From assembly GCF_034087045.1 (NCBI RefSeq), contig NZ_CP139247.1, positions 4,242,001 through 4,306,000 on the forward strand: a stretch of 64,000 nucleotides of DNA. Reading direction: 5' to 3'. Below the pieces are notes generated by a model that saw nothing but the letters and a program-made list of their open reading frames with translations, searched no databases and was not told the origin of the DNA. Positions 36,753 through 46,727 of the stretch are shown piece after piece. Position 1 is the first letter of the stretch. Every line of letters starts with the position of its first letter. A program made the position numbers and the translations under genes. Source of the DNA: Chitinophaga sancti (GTDB taxonomy: Bacteria; Bacteroidota; Bacteroidia; Chitinophagales; Chitinophagaceae).

Positions 36753-39700
36753 TTGACACAGGTCGATTCGGTGGCATTTGCAGCGGGTCAGACGGAAGCA
36801 TCTATCTGTATTTCAAGTGCCATCAATACGAGTTCAGTTCTGGTGGAGGGAATTTCCTGTCGTCCTGATGATAGTAGCGTTATTTTCGATTGCGATGCGG
36901 CGAAGAGTTTGTCAAACTTCACGCTGAGTATTCAAAGGGATAATACTACCTACGATCCGGCAACAGGTATTGCGAACTGGAATTGTATCATGCATTATTC
37001 CGGGCCTGATATTCCGTCAGGGGCGAGTGTAACAGTGGGCGTGGAGTTTTCATTTCATGAGAATCCGGGTGCGAAAATTTACAGTTATGTTTTTACAGGT
37101 AGTACAAAATCGCTGACGTATGTATTGCAGGGTGTAAGTGATGCGGGAGGAACGATAGAAGGTTCGGGCTGTAGTAATCCTAATCCTACTACACCTGTCA
37201 CTAACAATTGTGCGGCGGCTTTAAAATATAAAGTTTCCCGTATCAACAGTGTTTCTTATAGTACAACAGGGGTATCAACAGATACGACCGCGTTAGCGGC
37301 GCAGGTATCAACGGCGGTAACGCAGTCTGTGAGTGAGAACTGTGAAGCGCAGGCAGATTACTGGATGCAGCAGTTGGCGGGTTGTTTAAACAGCAATGCA
37401 GCTTATGCATCAAAGGCAGCTTTGCTGCGCACAAAATTATTGCAGGTATGTAAGGCGGGAGGTGATGTGGATCATCCGAATGGAGCGAGTACAGTACCTG
37501 GTGCAGCGCCTTCCGGAGGTTATGTATCCTTTAAAGAGGCCATTAAAGGAGTATTGGGCATTACCAGCCTGGATATGCTTTGTAACCCGTGGTTACTGGA
37601 TGCACCTTATCCATATAATGTAAAGCTACAGGCGACAAATGTTACTATTCAAAGAACGGATAGTGGTATTTGTGCACAGCTGGCAGCACTAACACAGGAA
37701 TATAATAACGCAGCGGGCGGATTTTATCAGTTCCTTGTAAATAAGTTTGGTGCAGCGATGACGCTGAGTGAAGCAGAACTTACGAGTCTGCAGAATGGCT
37801 GTAACAATTGCCGTTACTTATTGGCGGATGAGATACAGTTGCCTGTATTTATGGATCCGGGAGCGCAGGGGTACGTTAGCGGCTTTGGTTATCAGCAGGG
37901 AGTAGCGGCCATGCAATCGGAGATGTCCCTGGATACGACCAGTGCTAATTACGAAAGCATTTATGCCACTTACCTGAATCACCGTTGGGGCTTTACGTTG
38001 TCTTATGCAGATTATAAAGATTTTGAGGCGAGGTTGCTGGTGAATTCATCGGCAGTATTAACGAATCAGCCTGTGTTTGCGACCGTGAGTCAGGATCCAT
38101 ATAGCTGTATGAAGCAGCTGATCAATCATGCGGCATTAAGTGGGATTGTACTTTATAAAGAATATATAGCGGAAGAGGAGCGGCAATTCAGGAAAGGGTA
38201 CATCGCTTATTGCAGCAGTGTGAAGCCAAAGTTGGAACTGACGGCTTTACAGCAATTGTACCATTTTACATTATACTATTATGATCAGGCAGGTAACCTT
38301 GTGCGCACGATACCACCGGAGGGAGTACACCTGCTGGATGCGTCTTATCAGCAACAGGTATGGGATGCACGGGATAATGTAGCATCTGCCTGTACGTATA
38401 GTGGTCCAGTAGTAGCGGCCAATAAGGATACGATTTTAAACAGGTTAAGTACGGTATTGCAGGCGGGTACCAATTCGGCAATGGAGTGGTGGTTGTATAA
38501 TCCTGCCATGGATAATAACCAGGTATTAGCTACGACAGGAGGGAACAAGTACCTGTTTAATACCTGTATCAGTGGACGGTATTTGTATATGTCCATTTAT
38601 ACGATGGCACCGGCGGTGGATGGTGCGACCATAGATTTTGCGATATCAAAGCACCTGGTAGCAGATCTGCAGGCGGTATTACCGTTACGGCAGTGGACAC
38701 ATGTGGTATTGCAGGGTCAGGGGTTGAACAGTGGAGATCTGGGGGTGTATGTGAATGGGGTATCGTGTCCATTGAGTGCAGGCGCGCCGGCAGGCGGTTG
38801 TGGGTGGACGTTGACGAATACAGGGTCAGGGTTTATCTATCCAGAGAATTTGAGTACGCTGAAGCATTTTCGGTTATACAACAGGTTATTGTCGGGGGCG
38901 GAGATAGCGGCGAATGCGGCTGTTCCTTGTCTGGGGTTAAGTCCGGCGTATGATTCAGTGTTGAATGGGGCATTGAGTTATTGGGGGCGGTATAATCTGC
39001 CTGCTGTTGGCACAGGTGGTAGTACGGTGGAGATGCAGTATTCGGCGGTGTATCCGGGGCATACGCTGGCGACGTCTTATGGATATCAGTCGTTGAATGG
39101 AATAACGCAACAGCGTACACCGGATGCGGGGGTAAGTAGTTACTGGTATGACAGGTTGGGGCGGTTGGTAACGTCGCAGAATGCGGAGCAGGTGGCGCCG
39201 GTGAATGGTGGGGCTACAGGGAGGTATAGTTATACGAAGTATGATGCACAGGGGAGAGTGATAGAGGTAGGAGAGAAGAGTGGTGCTACCCTGACAGCGT
39301 CGGAGATATTTATGTCTTCGCCGGAGGTGTTTTTGGGAGCGGGAAGTGATGCACAGATAACGAGAACATATTATGATGAGGCGTATGCAGCAGCGGGGTT
39401 AAACCAGGAGAATCTGCGTAAGCGGGTGGCGGCGACTACTTACCAGGATGCGGGAACTACGCCATTGCAGGCGAGCTATTATAGTTACGACCAGATAGGG
39501 AATGTAAAAACTTTGTGGCAGCAGGTGCAGGATCTTGGGGTGAAACGGGTGGATTATCAATATGACCTTGTAAGTGGCAAGGTGAATAAGGTACGTTATC
39601 AGCGGGGGGCAGCAGATCGGTTTTATTATAATTATCAGTATGATGCGGAGAATAGGTTGACGAAGGCGGGAACAGGCATAGATAGTGTATCGGCAGATGG

Positions 39701-41954
39701 CTGGGAGATTATGAATCCGAAGACAGATGCGGGGTATCGTTATTATCTGCATGGACCATTGGCGAGGATGGAATTAGGGGATATGGAGTTGGTGCAGGGG
39801 GTAGATTATGCGTATACCTTGCAGGGGTGGTTAAAGGGTGTGAATGGGAACTATTTGACAGCAGGAACTGATATGGGTCGTGATGGGGTGATAGGGGGCA
39901 TTAGAGGGGCTATTGCGCGGGATGCGTATGCATATAGCCTGGATTATTATGCGGGGGATTATAAGGCGATTGTAGATACAAATTCATTGGGTTTGAGATG
40001 GGTTGGACAGACGGGGGATGTGATGGGTCGGAATTTGTATAATGGGAATATCAGCAGGAGTACTTTAGCGCTTTCAAAAATCAATTCCGGGAATCCTGTT
40101 GGGTATTCTTACCGGTATGATCAGTTGAACCGTTTGACGGCGATGCGTCAGCATACGCTTGGTAGTGGAGCGGCTACATGGAGTACGGTATCTGTTGGTA
40201 ATGCATATAAGGAGGATATCAGTTATGATGGGAATGGGAATATATTGCGGTATACGCGGTATGGGAGTGGAGCGGATGGCAAGCAGCTACAGATGGATAG
40301 TTTGAAGTATGTATATGCGCGGGATGGTCAGGGGTATCTGAGTAGTAATAAGCTGACGCAGGTGTTGGATAGTATTGCGGGTGATCCTTATACGGAGGAT
40401 GTTTCAAGTCAGGGGGTAAATAATTATATTTATGATAATATTGGTAATTTGATTAGCAATGTTAGGGATAGTATAGTTAATATAAAGTGGACGGTGTATG
40501 GGAAGATAAGTGGGATTACGAAGGGGGATGGGAGTTCTTTGGAATATAGGTATGATGCGGGTGGGAATAGGGTGTATAAAGGTTATACGCATGGTGGAGT
40601 GACGGATAAGACGTGGTATGTGCGTGATGCGGCGGGGAATGTGCTGGCGGTGTATGGGAATGTTGGAGGGGGGAGTGAGAAGTATTGGAAGGAACAGCAT
40701 TTGTATGGGAGTAGCAGATTGGGATTGTGGGAGCCGGGGTTAGTAGTAGGTGGAGAAGTGGATTCGACATGGAATAAGGTGGGGGTAAGGAGGTATGAGT
40801 TGGTGAATCATTTGGGGAATGTGTTGGTGACGGTGAGTGATAAGGCTGTGTTGGAGGGGGATCATTATGTAGCGGAGGTGATGAGTGCGGGGGATTATTA
40901 TCCTTTTGGGATGGGGATGGGGGATAGGAAGTGGAGTTTAGGAGGGTATAGGTATGGGTTTAATGGGAAGGAGAATGATAATGAGGTGAAGGGGGAGGGG
41001 AATGAGCAGGATTATGGGATGAGGGTGTATGATCCGAGGTTGGGGAGGTTTTTGAGTGTGGATCCATTAAGTAAGGATTACCCACATTATACTCCTTATA
41101 GTTATGCAGGTAATAAACCGATTGAGTCAATCGATTTAGATGGTGAAGAGGAGCTCCACTTTACACTTAAATTTAATAGTAAGATTGGTAAGCCTGAATT
41201 GATTTTAACTAGTGTAAAATTAGAATATAGTTTAGGTTTATTTAGTGTTTCTTATCAGAAGTTATTTGGGACTGTATATATAGTCGATTATCCTCAAGGA
41301 CCATTCGGAAGCCGTAGTTATAAATTTTCTGAGCATAGCTACATTACTCAGGGTGTTAATACAATCGATAAGTTTAATCATTGGTTAAATAATCCAACAG
41401 CCTATAAATTTAAGAATGGCGATTTAATGGGGCCCGAGCACTTGTTTATGTCAGGTGCTGGTTTAGCTCTGAATACAATAAACACAGGCTTAAAAGCATA
41501 TGCCGAATATCAAGGTGCATCTTTATTAAATACACGGGTTGTCCGACCTATACAAGTTCAAACAAATGCTACAGCTGAAGAAACTGCTACGCCTGCCAGT
41601 CCTAATTCAGTAAGAACATCAACATTGGAAGTCGGGCCATATGCTAGAAGATCAATACCAGCTAGGGGGCCGGCTCGAAATTTTACTCAAGCTGAAAGGG
41701 ATGCGATAAACCAAATAGGTGAAACAGATGGTTGTCACACATGTGGAGCAACGAATCCAGGGACTAAAAGTGGCAATTTTGTACCAGATCATCAACCTGC
41801 CAATCAGCTAAATCCCAGTGGTGGACCGCAACAGTTATATCCACATTGTATAAATTGCTCAAGGGTTCAAGGTGGTGAGGTTAGACAAGCGACTAGAGCT
41901 GTGCCAGGTCACTCACCTCCACCGATTGATCAATCATTACCAGGAAATCAATAG
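36753..41954 (+). CDS. Long orphan RHS cassette with Cys/His (DHQP) nuclease tip
   Basis: 1733 residues from a TTG that is an internal codon. Homology to the full-length gene begins abruptly at ~36729 (equivalent to ~21775) and continues through the Calx-beta-like, LamG-like and RHS regions. There is no signal peptide or promoter. After the core (GRFLSVDPLSKDYPHYTPYS, ~1430) comes a ~300-residue tip. Its final ~95 residues contain the toxin motif: DGCHTCGATNPGTKSGNFVP, DHQPANQL, then LYPHCINCSRVQGGEV, that is CxxC, DH and HCxxC, a treble-clef HNH-like zinc nuclease seen at the ends of RHS and CDI proteins. Nuclease activity is inferred from that family. The immunity gene starts 6 bp downstream. 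Confidence 0.75.
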   Translation: MTQVDSVAFAAGQTEASICISSAINTSSVLVEGISCRPDDSSVIFDCDAAKSLSNFTLSIQRDNTTYDPATGIANWNCIMHYSGPDIPSGASVTVGVEFSFHENPGAKIYSYVFTGSTKSLTYVLQGVSDAGGTIEGSGCSNPNPTTPVTNNCAAALKYKVSRINSVSYSTTGVSTDTTALAAQVSTAVTQSVSENCEAQADYWMQQLAGCLNSNAAYASKAALLRTKLLQVCKAGGDVDHPNGASTVPGAAPSGGYVSFKEAIKGVLGITSLDMLCNPWLLDAPYPYNVKLQATNVTIQRTDSGICAQLAALTQEYNNAAGGFYQFLVNKFGAAMTLSEAELTSLQNGCNNCRYLLADEIQLPVFMDPGAQGYVSGFGYQQGVAAMQSEMSLDTTSANYESIYATYLNHRWGFTLSYADYKDFEARLLVNSSAVLTNQPVFATVSQDPYSCMKQLINHAALSGIVLYKEYIAEEERQFRKGYIAYCSSVKPKLELTALQQLYHFTLYYYDQAGNLVRTIPPEGVHLLDASYQQQVWDARDNVASACTYSGPVVAANKDTILNRLSTVLQAGTNSAMEWWLYNPAMDNNQVLATTGGNKYLFNTCISGRYLYMSIYTMAPAVDGATIDFAISKHLVADLQAVLPLRQWTHVVLQGQGLNSGDLGVYVNGVSCPLSAGAPAGGCGWTLTNTGSGFIYPENLSTLKHFRLYNRLLSGAEIAANAAVPCLGLSPAYDSVLNGALSYWGRYNLPAVGTGGSTVEMQYSAVYPGHTLATSYGYQSLNGITQQRTPDAGVSSYWYDRLGRLVTSQNAEQVAPVNGGATGRYSYTKYDAQGRVIEVGEKSGATLTASEIFMSSPEVFLGAGSDAQITRTYYDEAYAAAGLNQENLRKRVAATTYQDAGTTPLQASYYSYDQIGNVKTLWQQVQDLGVKRVDYQYDLVSGKVNKVRYQRGAADRFYYNYQYDAENRLTKAGTGIDSVSADGWEIMNPKTDAGYRYYLHGPLARMELGDMELVQGVDYAYTLQGWLKGVNGNYLTAGTDMGRDGVIGGIRGAIARDAYAYSLDYYAGDYKAIVDTNSLGLRWVGQTGDVMGRNLYNGNISRSTLALSKINSGNPVGYSYRYDQLNRLTAMRQHTLGSGAATWSTVSVGNAYKEDISYDGNGNILRYTRYGSGADGKQLQMDSLKYVYARDGQGYLSSNKLTQVLDSIAGDPYTEDVSSQGVNNYIYDNIGNLISNVRDSIVNIKWTVYGKISGITKGDGSSLEYRYDAGGNRVYKGYTHGGVTDKTWYVRDAAGNVLAVYGNVGGGSEKYWKEQHLYGSSRLGLWEPGLVVGGEVDSTWNKVGVRRYELVNHLGNVLVTVSDKAVLEGDHYVAEVMSAGDYYPFGMGMGDRKWSLGGYRYGFNGKENDNEVKGEGNEQDYGMRVYDPRLGRFLSVDPLSKDYPHYTPYSYAGNKPIESIDLDGEEELHFTLKFNSKIGKPELILTSVKLEYSLGLFSVSYQKLFGTVYIVDYPQGPFGSRSYKFSEHSYITQGVNTIDKFNHWLNNPTAYKFKNGDLMGPEHLFMSGAGLALNTINTGLKAYAEYQGASLLNTRVVRPIQVQTNATAEETATPASPNSVRTSTLEVGPYARRSIPARGPARNFTQAERDAINQIGETDGCHTCGATNPGTKSGNFVPDHQPANQLNPSGGPQQLYPHCINCSRVQGGEVRQATRAVPGHSPPPIDQSLPGNQ

Positions 41955-41960
41955 AATATT

Positions 41961-42581
41961 ATGAAATATAAATTAATTGAAATTGAAAAAAATGACAATG
42001 GTTTTATTACACGGAATCTCGAAAGATTTAATCAAAAGAATTTACGGTTAAAAGCTTCTAATAACGAAGAAGCTGATTTGAATCTATTGAGATTTTTAGT
42101 TGATTATATTATTGAGGAAAATATAATACTAAAGGAAGATGCAACTATCACATATGGTCTGTGGAGCCTAAAGCTCTTTTCTGATAAAGAATTGCTTAGC
42201 ATACACGAATTGAATGCTGATTTTTCTGATTGGGTAACGGGAGCGAAGAATGCAACTTATTACCTTGAGCTACAAAGGATTGTTTGTAAAGAAATAGGTG
42301 TAAAATCCATGTTGCCAAATCTAAATCAGAAGATTGCAGTAGATAATGGTACATTAGGCGGAGAGGAGGTACAAGGAATTAGATATGATGCGCCTCCGCA
42401 TATGAGCGGATGGTATATAACTTCAGACAGTTATAATGGGGATATAAATAGTTTAAATGTAATTGATCTTTTTTCATTTGTTCCAAGGCGAAGAGATTTA
42501 ATACAATTTTTGGCATTACCAGTGGGATATTCATTTGAAGTGAAAAATGGAAATTACGATGCGTGGGCAATTAATTTGTAA
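41961..42581 (+). CDS. Putative immunity protein with Imm33/DUF2185-like C-terminus
   Basis: 206 residues, acidic, cytoplasmic. The N-terminal half is unrecognised (KLIEIEKNDNGFITRNLERF and onward). The C-terminal ~65 residues (MSGWYITSDSYNGDINSLNV, then DLIQFLALPVGYSFEVKNGN) have the SGW...., FxFVxxR..dLIxfLxxPvG.sFE arrangement of DUF2185/Imm33 immunity domains. It lies 6 bp after the DHQP nuclease cassette and is its likely antidote. The family call rests on motif memory only. Confidence 0.6.
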   Translation: MKYKLIEIEKNDNGFITRNLERFNQKNLRLKASNNEEADLNLLRFLVDYIIEENIILKEDATITYGLWSLKLFSDKELLSIHELNADFSDWVTGAKNATYYLELQRIVCKEIGVKSMLPNLNQKIAVDNGTLGGEEVQGIRYDAPPHMSGWYITSDSYNGDINSLNVIDLFSFVPRRRDLIQFLALPVGYSFEVKNGNYDAWAINL

Positions 42582-42659
42582 TGGAATCAGTTGTTTACAA
42601 ATGTATGCATCTGGGGGGAATGGGAATGTTGTAAAGAACAGGGACCCTCATTTTAAAAA

Positions 42660-42935
42660 AAATAGATGGTATCCCAGAGGGTGCTTATTTCCCCAGGCGA
42701 ATATGTTAAGGAAATTTTAAGTGGCGATATGGGATATGAATTAGAGCTGCACCAGACAAAACGGATAGATAGTAATATAATCGGTTTTGTTGAAACAATT
42801 TCTTTTATTGAGTATTTGAGACTCTGTTTAAAGTGGGCGGGATTAGTAGGTTTGGAAAGGTGTAAAGAAGGTGAGATTCCTGATGAAATAATACGGGTTA
42901 TAGAAGATATAAGAAAGAAATTGTTGCCTTTTTAA
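42660..42935 (+). pseudogene. Decapitated copy of the deaminase-associated immunity gene
   Basis: The frame at 42666-42935 (QRVLISPGEYVKEILSGDMG, then SNIIGFVETISFIEYLRLCL, KWAGLVGLERCKEGEIPD) matches the last ~90 residues of the immunity protein at 35294-36031 at a level that is obvious by eye. The N-terminal ~155 residues are missing, and the upstream ~80 bp contain no matching sequence. Probably a recombination scar; protection is unlikely from a third of the protein. Confidence 0.7.
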
Positions 42936-42959
42936 TTATTGATTAGAATAGGACTTGAT

Positions 42960-43240
42960 GTGATTTTGAGCAAAGAATTTCAGATGAAGTGAAAGGTATT
43001 GTAGAAGCTGAAGCAGACAAATATATTTTTCACATTGAAGTCGATAAAAAGTTGATTATACCACGATTGGTCGTGGTACGACTACTAATAAATAGGCAAG
43101 TAATTCAAAGGAGAAATATGTCGCGAATTTATGTATATGATTTCAATTGGGATGATGCAACGTTAGAGAATCTTAAGGGAGAGACGTATTTTTTCTGTCG
43201 AGACTGTAAAATTTCCTGCGTTAACGGCCTATGGTGGTGA
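42960..43240 (+). pseudogene. Unrecognised ORF fragment
   Basis: An open frame reading DFEQRISDEVKGIVEAEADK...SRIYVYDFNWDDATLENLKG...CRDCKISC and ending at 43240. It has no convincing start and stops cut it off upstream. A short hairpin (TACCACGA/TCGTGGTA, 43059-43078) lies inside. It is most likely the tail of a lost cassette or immunity gene; I do not recognise the family. Confidence 0.25.
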
Positions 43241-43645
43241 ATTATCTCAATCGGCCCAAAAACTGGGGAAGTCGCTGCTGCCGCGCCATTCTCCCTTCCC
43301 CATCCCGGCAGGGTTTCAAACAATGGGGAAGGAGTTTACACAAAATATTTTACACTCCCTTTCTGTCAAATGGAAAACTTATTATAATTTTTCGGAACAA
43401 GATCCTGGAGATGGCTGGGATAATTTAGCGAGGTTTCGTATTTCTGTATCTACTCCCATTGGTATAGGGAAATATCTGAAGGCTCGTGTCAAAGATGGCA
43501 TATTACCTTTATGGCACCTGCCGGGACATCCTGATGTATCTTTATTACACACCGCATCAGGTGCGCTTATAAGGCATGCCGGCCAGGGTGCGGTAAAGGC
43601 GAGACATTTATTATACCACTACACGCTGCTACTTTATCTTCCAAA
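43225..43645 (+). pseudogene. Unrecognised coding debris
   Basis: A continuous frame reads GGELSQSAQKLGKSLLPRHS through MGKEFTQNIL (an ATG lies at 43323) to DGWDNLARFRISVS and ALIRHAGQGAVKARHLLYHY. The amino-acid pattern looks translated rather than random, but I cannot assign a family. It runs on, out of frame, into the toxin-tail remnant at 43697. Treated as debris of one or more lost genes. Confidence 0.25.
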
Positions 43646-43696
43646 TGCTTTTAAGAGTTACAGCATCTTCATGATCGACAGGCACTTCAAAAAGCT

Positions 43697-43927
43697 TTCC
43701 TCTCAAAAGCTGATCCAGCAAAATTTGTTGTAGGGGGATGTAATGTTTACTATCAGGATGCTTCACAGGTGTCCGCAAAACTTAATAAGACGGTGACACT
43801 TGCAGTGACATTTTTCCAGCAAAATGGATCAAAAGGGTTTACTCCGGTAAACGTTATCGAAATGATAAAACCGGAGGAAATGCCGACAAACAAAGTACAC
43901 AACACATTTACAAATAAATTACAATAG
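43697..43927 (+). pseudogene. C-terminal tail of an HNH-like toxin tip
   Basis: In frame to the stop at 43925-43927 it reads LSKADPAKFVVGGCNVYYQD, then LNKTVTLAVTFFQQNGSKGF and EMIKPEEMPTNKVHNTFTNK. This is nearly identical to the last ~77 residues of the cassette at 46728-47885. All upstream toxin and RHS sequence is missing, yet the matching immunity gene follows directly. A decapitated toxin with a preserved antidote. Confidence 0.75.
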
Positions 43928-44512
43928 ATGGATGCTTTAGCTATAAAAGAGTTTATTTCTATTTATCAGTACGCAGTATTTTCCCAGGTAAGGGCAATAT
44001 TTGATTCGCTTGAGCCGTCGGACAAGGACGATTTTCCTGAAACCTTGATTCGCTATAATAGATCGCTTACAGGAGAAAACGAAGAAAGAGGATTGTTTGC
44101 CGAATTGGTTGAAAATAGCAACTTAGCAAATGTAGTTCAGGTATTAAGCTATTTTTACTTTATTAAGCCGTTATATTTGGAAGACAGATTTATATTGTTT
44201 GGGCGTGATAATGATCGTTTTTATATAGGTTTTGATTTGGTCAACCGCAAAGTTATTTTGTTTGATGATATGGATGGGTTATATACCTATATCGCGGATA
44301 GCGAAGGTGGATTCCTCGATTATCTTCGGATTTATCTGGAGTATGAAATTATGCCTAATGAATTAAAAAATGATTATAAAGTTCGTCTAATGTTTAGAGA
44401 GAGAGTTATTGAAGCGGTTGGAGGGGAAGAATATAATGATTACTACAGGTTTGTATTTCCGGGACATCAAAATGAGGAAATTGTTAATATAACGTTCCCA
44501 TTTAAGCTTTAA
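43928..44512 (+). CDS. Immunity protein (SUKH-like), orphan
   Basis: 194 residues; ATG directly after the stop of the toxin-tail remnant. It is closely related along its whole length to the 194-residue protein at 47886-48470: MDAL.[IL]KEFISIYQYAVF at the start, GFDLV.RKVILFDDMD in the middle, and [AG]VGG.EY.DYYRFVF near the end. The FG[RD]D....IGFDLV..KV..FDD layout resembles SUKH (SMI1/KNR4) immunity proteins. Intact although its toxin is broken, so it may protect against siblings that still carry the HNH-like tip. Confidence 0.65.
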   Translation: MDALAIKEFISIYQYAVFSQVRAIFDSLEPSDKDDFPETLIRYNRSLTGENEERGLFAELVENSNLANVVQVLSYFYFIKPLYLEDRFILFGRDNDRFYIGFDLVNRKVILFDDMDGLYTYIADSEGGFLDYLRIYLEYEIMPNELKNDYKVRLMFRERVIEAVGGEEYNDYYRFVFPGHQNEEIVNITFPFKL

Positions 44513-44677
44513 TTTCTTTTACATAAGATACGTGGTTCACATCGGCAAAGAAAACGGAGTGGATATTTTGAAGTGAGTTTTGTTTATATACGTATCAGAA
44601 TCCAGCTAATGCATCGTCATTTGGAATTTTAGAAGATTAGCAATGTTAGGGATAGTATAGTTAATATAAAGTGGACG

Positions 44678-46084
44678 GTGTATGGTAAGATAAGTGGGAT
44701 TACGAAGGGGGATGGGAGCTCTTTGGAATACAGGTATGATGCGGGTGGGAATAGGGTGTATAAGGGTTATACGCATGGCGGAGTGACGGATAAGACGTGG
44801 TATGTGCGTGATGCGGCGGGGAATGTGCTGGCGGTGTATGGGAATGTTGGAGGAGGGAGTGATAAGTATTGGAAGGAACAGCATTTGTATGGGAGTAGTC
44901 GGTTGGGATTGTGGGAGCCGGGGTTGGTAGTCGGTGGCGAGGTGGATTCGACGTGGAATAAGGTGGGGGTAAGGAGGTATGAGTTGGTGAATCATTTGGG
45001 GAATGTGTTGGCGACGGTGAGTGATAAGGCTGTGTTGGAGGGGGATCATTATGTTGCGGAGGTGATGAGTGCGGGGGATTATTATCCTTTTGGGATGGGG
45101 ATGGGGGATAGGAAATATTCAATGGGGGGGTATAGGTATGGGTTTAATGGGAAGGAGAATGATAATGAGGTGAAGGGGGAGGGGAATGAGCAGGATTATG
45201 GGATGAGGGTGTATGATCCGAGGTTGGGGAGGTTTTTGAGTGTAGATCCGTTGACGGGTGAATACCCAGGATTGAGTTCTTATATTTTTGCAGGGAATAG
45301 TCCAATCAAATTGATTGATGTTTTAGGTATGGGGCCCGGTAAGCCCGATGATCCTAATCCGTTTGTATATGTATTCACACATACGGATTTGGCTCCGACT
45401 TTTGGCCTTAATCCTTTGGATTATATTTTCCCAACAGTGACAGGGCGGCAAAATTTGAATATGCTATTAGACGCAGTTATGCCACCAGTTCTTGGTACAA
45501 TGAATGGGATGTTATCTAATCATTCATTCGGAGCATATCGTCGAACAGCTGAACAAATTGGGCTCAATGAAAAATATGCAGCAGCTTATGATTATGCAAC
45601 TGTAACCGGTAGTTTTGCCCCTGGTGTCGATTTGGTGGTAGGAGAAGGAGTACCTCCTGCATCTCCCGGTTTGGCATTGGTTAGTTCGAATAAACTGGTT
45701 CAACTAACGTCCTTTTCTCTTGCGTTATTAAAAATGCCCGCTTTCCTATTTGCAAAAGGAGGGAAAGATGCGAATAATTTAGGTAAGGAAGCAGAAAAGA
45801 GAGTAAATGCAGATCCGCCTGGACAGCAACATACCTACAGAGGACCATTAACTGGCAAGTCAAGAAAAGCAGATAAGCTAACAAAGAAGTTCTTGACGGA
45901 AGTTAAAAATGTGGCTTACATGTACTATAGTAGCCAAATTAAGAATGCCCTCGCATATGCTGAACAAATAGGTAGGGAATTTATCTTATACCTAAGAGAT
46001 CCTAAAAATATCTCAAAACAACTAAAAGAGGAAGCTGACAATGGGAGGATAATAATTAAGCAAATACCTAAAACAAAAAAATAG
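44678..46084 (+). CDS. Orphan RHS cassette with Tox-REase-7 nuclease tip
   Basis: 468 residues from a GTG internal to the RHS core; core homology begins at ~44635 (equivalent to ~25492), almost the same breakpoint as the second block of the 29310 cassette. No native start or signal peptide. After GRFLSVDPLTGEYPGLSSYI (~187) comes a hydrophobic pre-toxin region. The last ~105 residues, from ANNLGKEAEKRV, carry YRGPLTGKSRKADKLTKKFLTEVKN, then SSQIKNALAYAEQIGREFIL and IIIKQIP. These are the GxxxE, R-x-x-D, EVKN and QI.....A motifs of the Tox-REase-7 PD-(D/E)XK family, with the catalytic D and ExK intact. The likely immunity gene starts 8 bp downstream. Confidence 0.75.
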   Translation: MYGKISGITKGDGSSLEYRYDAGGNRVYKGYTHGGVTDKTWYVRDAAGNVLAVYGNVGGGSDKYWKEQHLYGSSRLGLWEPGLVVGGEVDSTWNKVGVRRYELVNHLGNVLATVSDKAVLEGDHYVAEVMSAGDYYPFGMGMGDRKYSMGGYRYGFNGKENDNEVKGEGNEQDYGMRVYDPRLGRFLSVDPLTGEYPGLSSYIFAGNSPIKLIDVLGMGPGKPDDPNPFVYVFTHTDLAPTFGLNPLDYIFPTVTGRQNLNMLLDAVMPPVLGTMNGMLSNHSFGAYRRTAEQIGLNEKYAAAYDYATVTGSFAPGVDLVVGEGVPPASPGLALVSSNKLVQLTSFSLALLKMPAFLFAKGGKDANNLGKEAEKRVNADPPGQQHTYRGPLTGKSRKADKLTKKFLTEVKNVAYMYYSSQIKNALAYAEQIGREFILYLRDPKNISKQLKEEADNGRIIIKQIPKTKK

Positions 46085-46091
46085 TATTCAA

Positions 46092-46712
46092 ATGGGAAAA
46101 ATAGAAAAGCAAATATTGATTGAATTAAGAGAAGCTGGGTATAACTATAGAGATGTTAATAAGATATTTGATAAGAAGACTCATGAATTAGCGGAAGTTG
46201 ATATAATATTGAAGTATCTGCCTGAAGCCTACAAAGAGCATTTGGGTACCGGAGATATTTTGGCACGTTCTTTAATTGTAGCAACGGAGCCATTTGATCC
46301 GAGTGTATTAATCGATTTATATGATAATAGTGAGCTTAACGATGTTATTAAAGATGGTATAGGTAATGTATTGTCATATGCTCCAACCTATGATATCTCA
46401 AATTGGATGAGGAACAAATTGTTAAATGAAGTGGTTTTATTTCAGTCAGCAAGCCTAATACCTGGACTCCCTGGAAAGGGAGGTTTTAATACAAACGAAG
46501 AACTGATTGCATTTTTGCAGCTAATTTTCGATCGGCATTTTTCAGATTATTGGATTATGCCCTATAAAAAATACGCTACTTTGGATGATATAGGTTTTTT
46601 AAAAAGTAAGTTAAATGGAGTAGATAAAAAAAGAGATAAAGAAATTGAAAAACTGATCACTGCGATAAGAAATAAGAAAAGGGTTAATACTTTAAAAAAG
46701 AAAAATATTTAA
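46092..46712 (+). CDS. Putative immunity protein for the Tox-REase-7 tip
   Basis: 206 residues, largely helical, soluble, no signal peptide (KIEKQILIELREAGYNYRDV, then YLPEAYKEHLGTGDILARSL, LIDLYDNSELNDVIKDGIGN). The regular helices with Leu and Asp spacing recall HEAT-like immunity proteins. The C-terminus is Lys-rich. It begins 8 bp after the nuclease cassette, and its stop is followed 16 bp later by the next, startless RHS cassette. Function inferred from position. Confidence 0.6.
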   Translation: MGKIEKQILIELREAGYNYRDVNKIFDKKTHELAEVDIILKYLPEAYKEHLGTGDILARSLIVATEPFDPSVLIDLYDNSELNDVIKDGIGNVLSYAPTYDISNWMRNKLLNEVVLFQSASLIPGLPGKGGFNTNEELIAFLQLIFDRHFSDYWIMPYKKYATLDDIGFLKSKLNGVDKKRDKEIEKLITAIRNKKRVNTLKKKNI

Positions 46713-46727
46713 ATTCTATTACCATTT

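Noticed and set aside
43059..43078. Hairpin TACCACGA/TCGTGGTA as a terminator or riboswitch
   Set aside because: Short stem, no T-run, and inside a degraded open frame.
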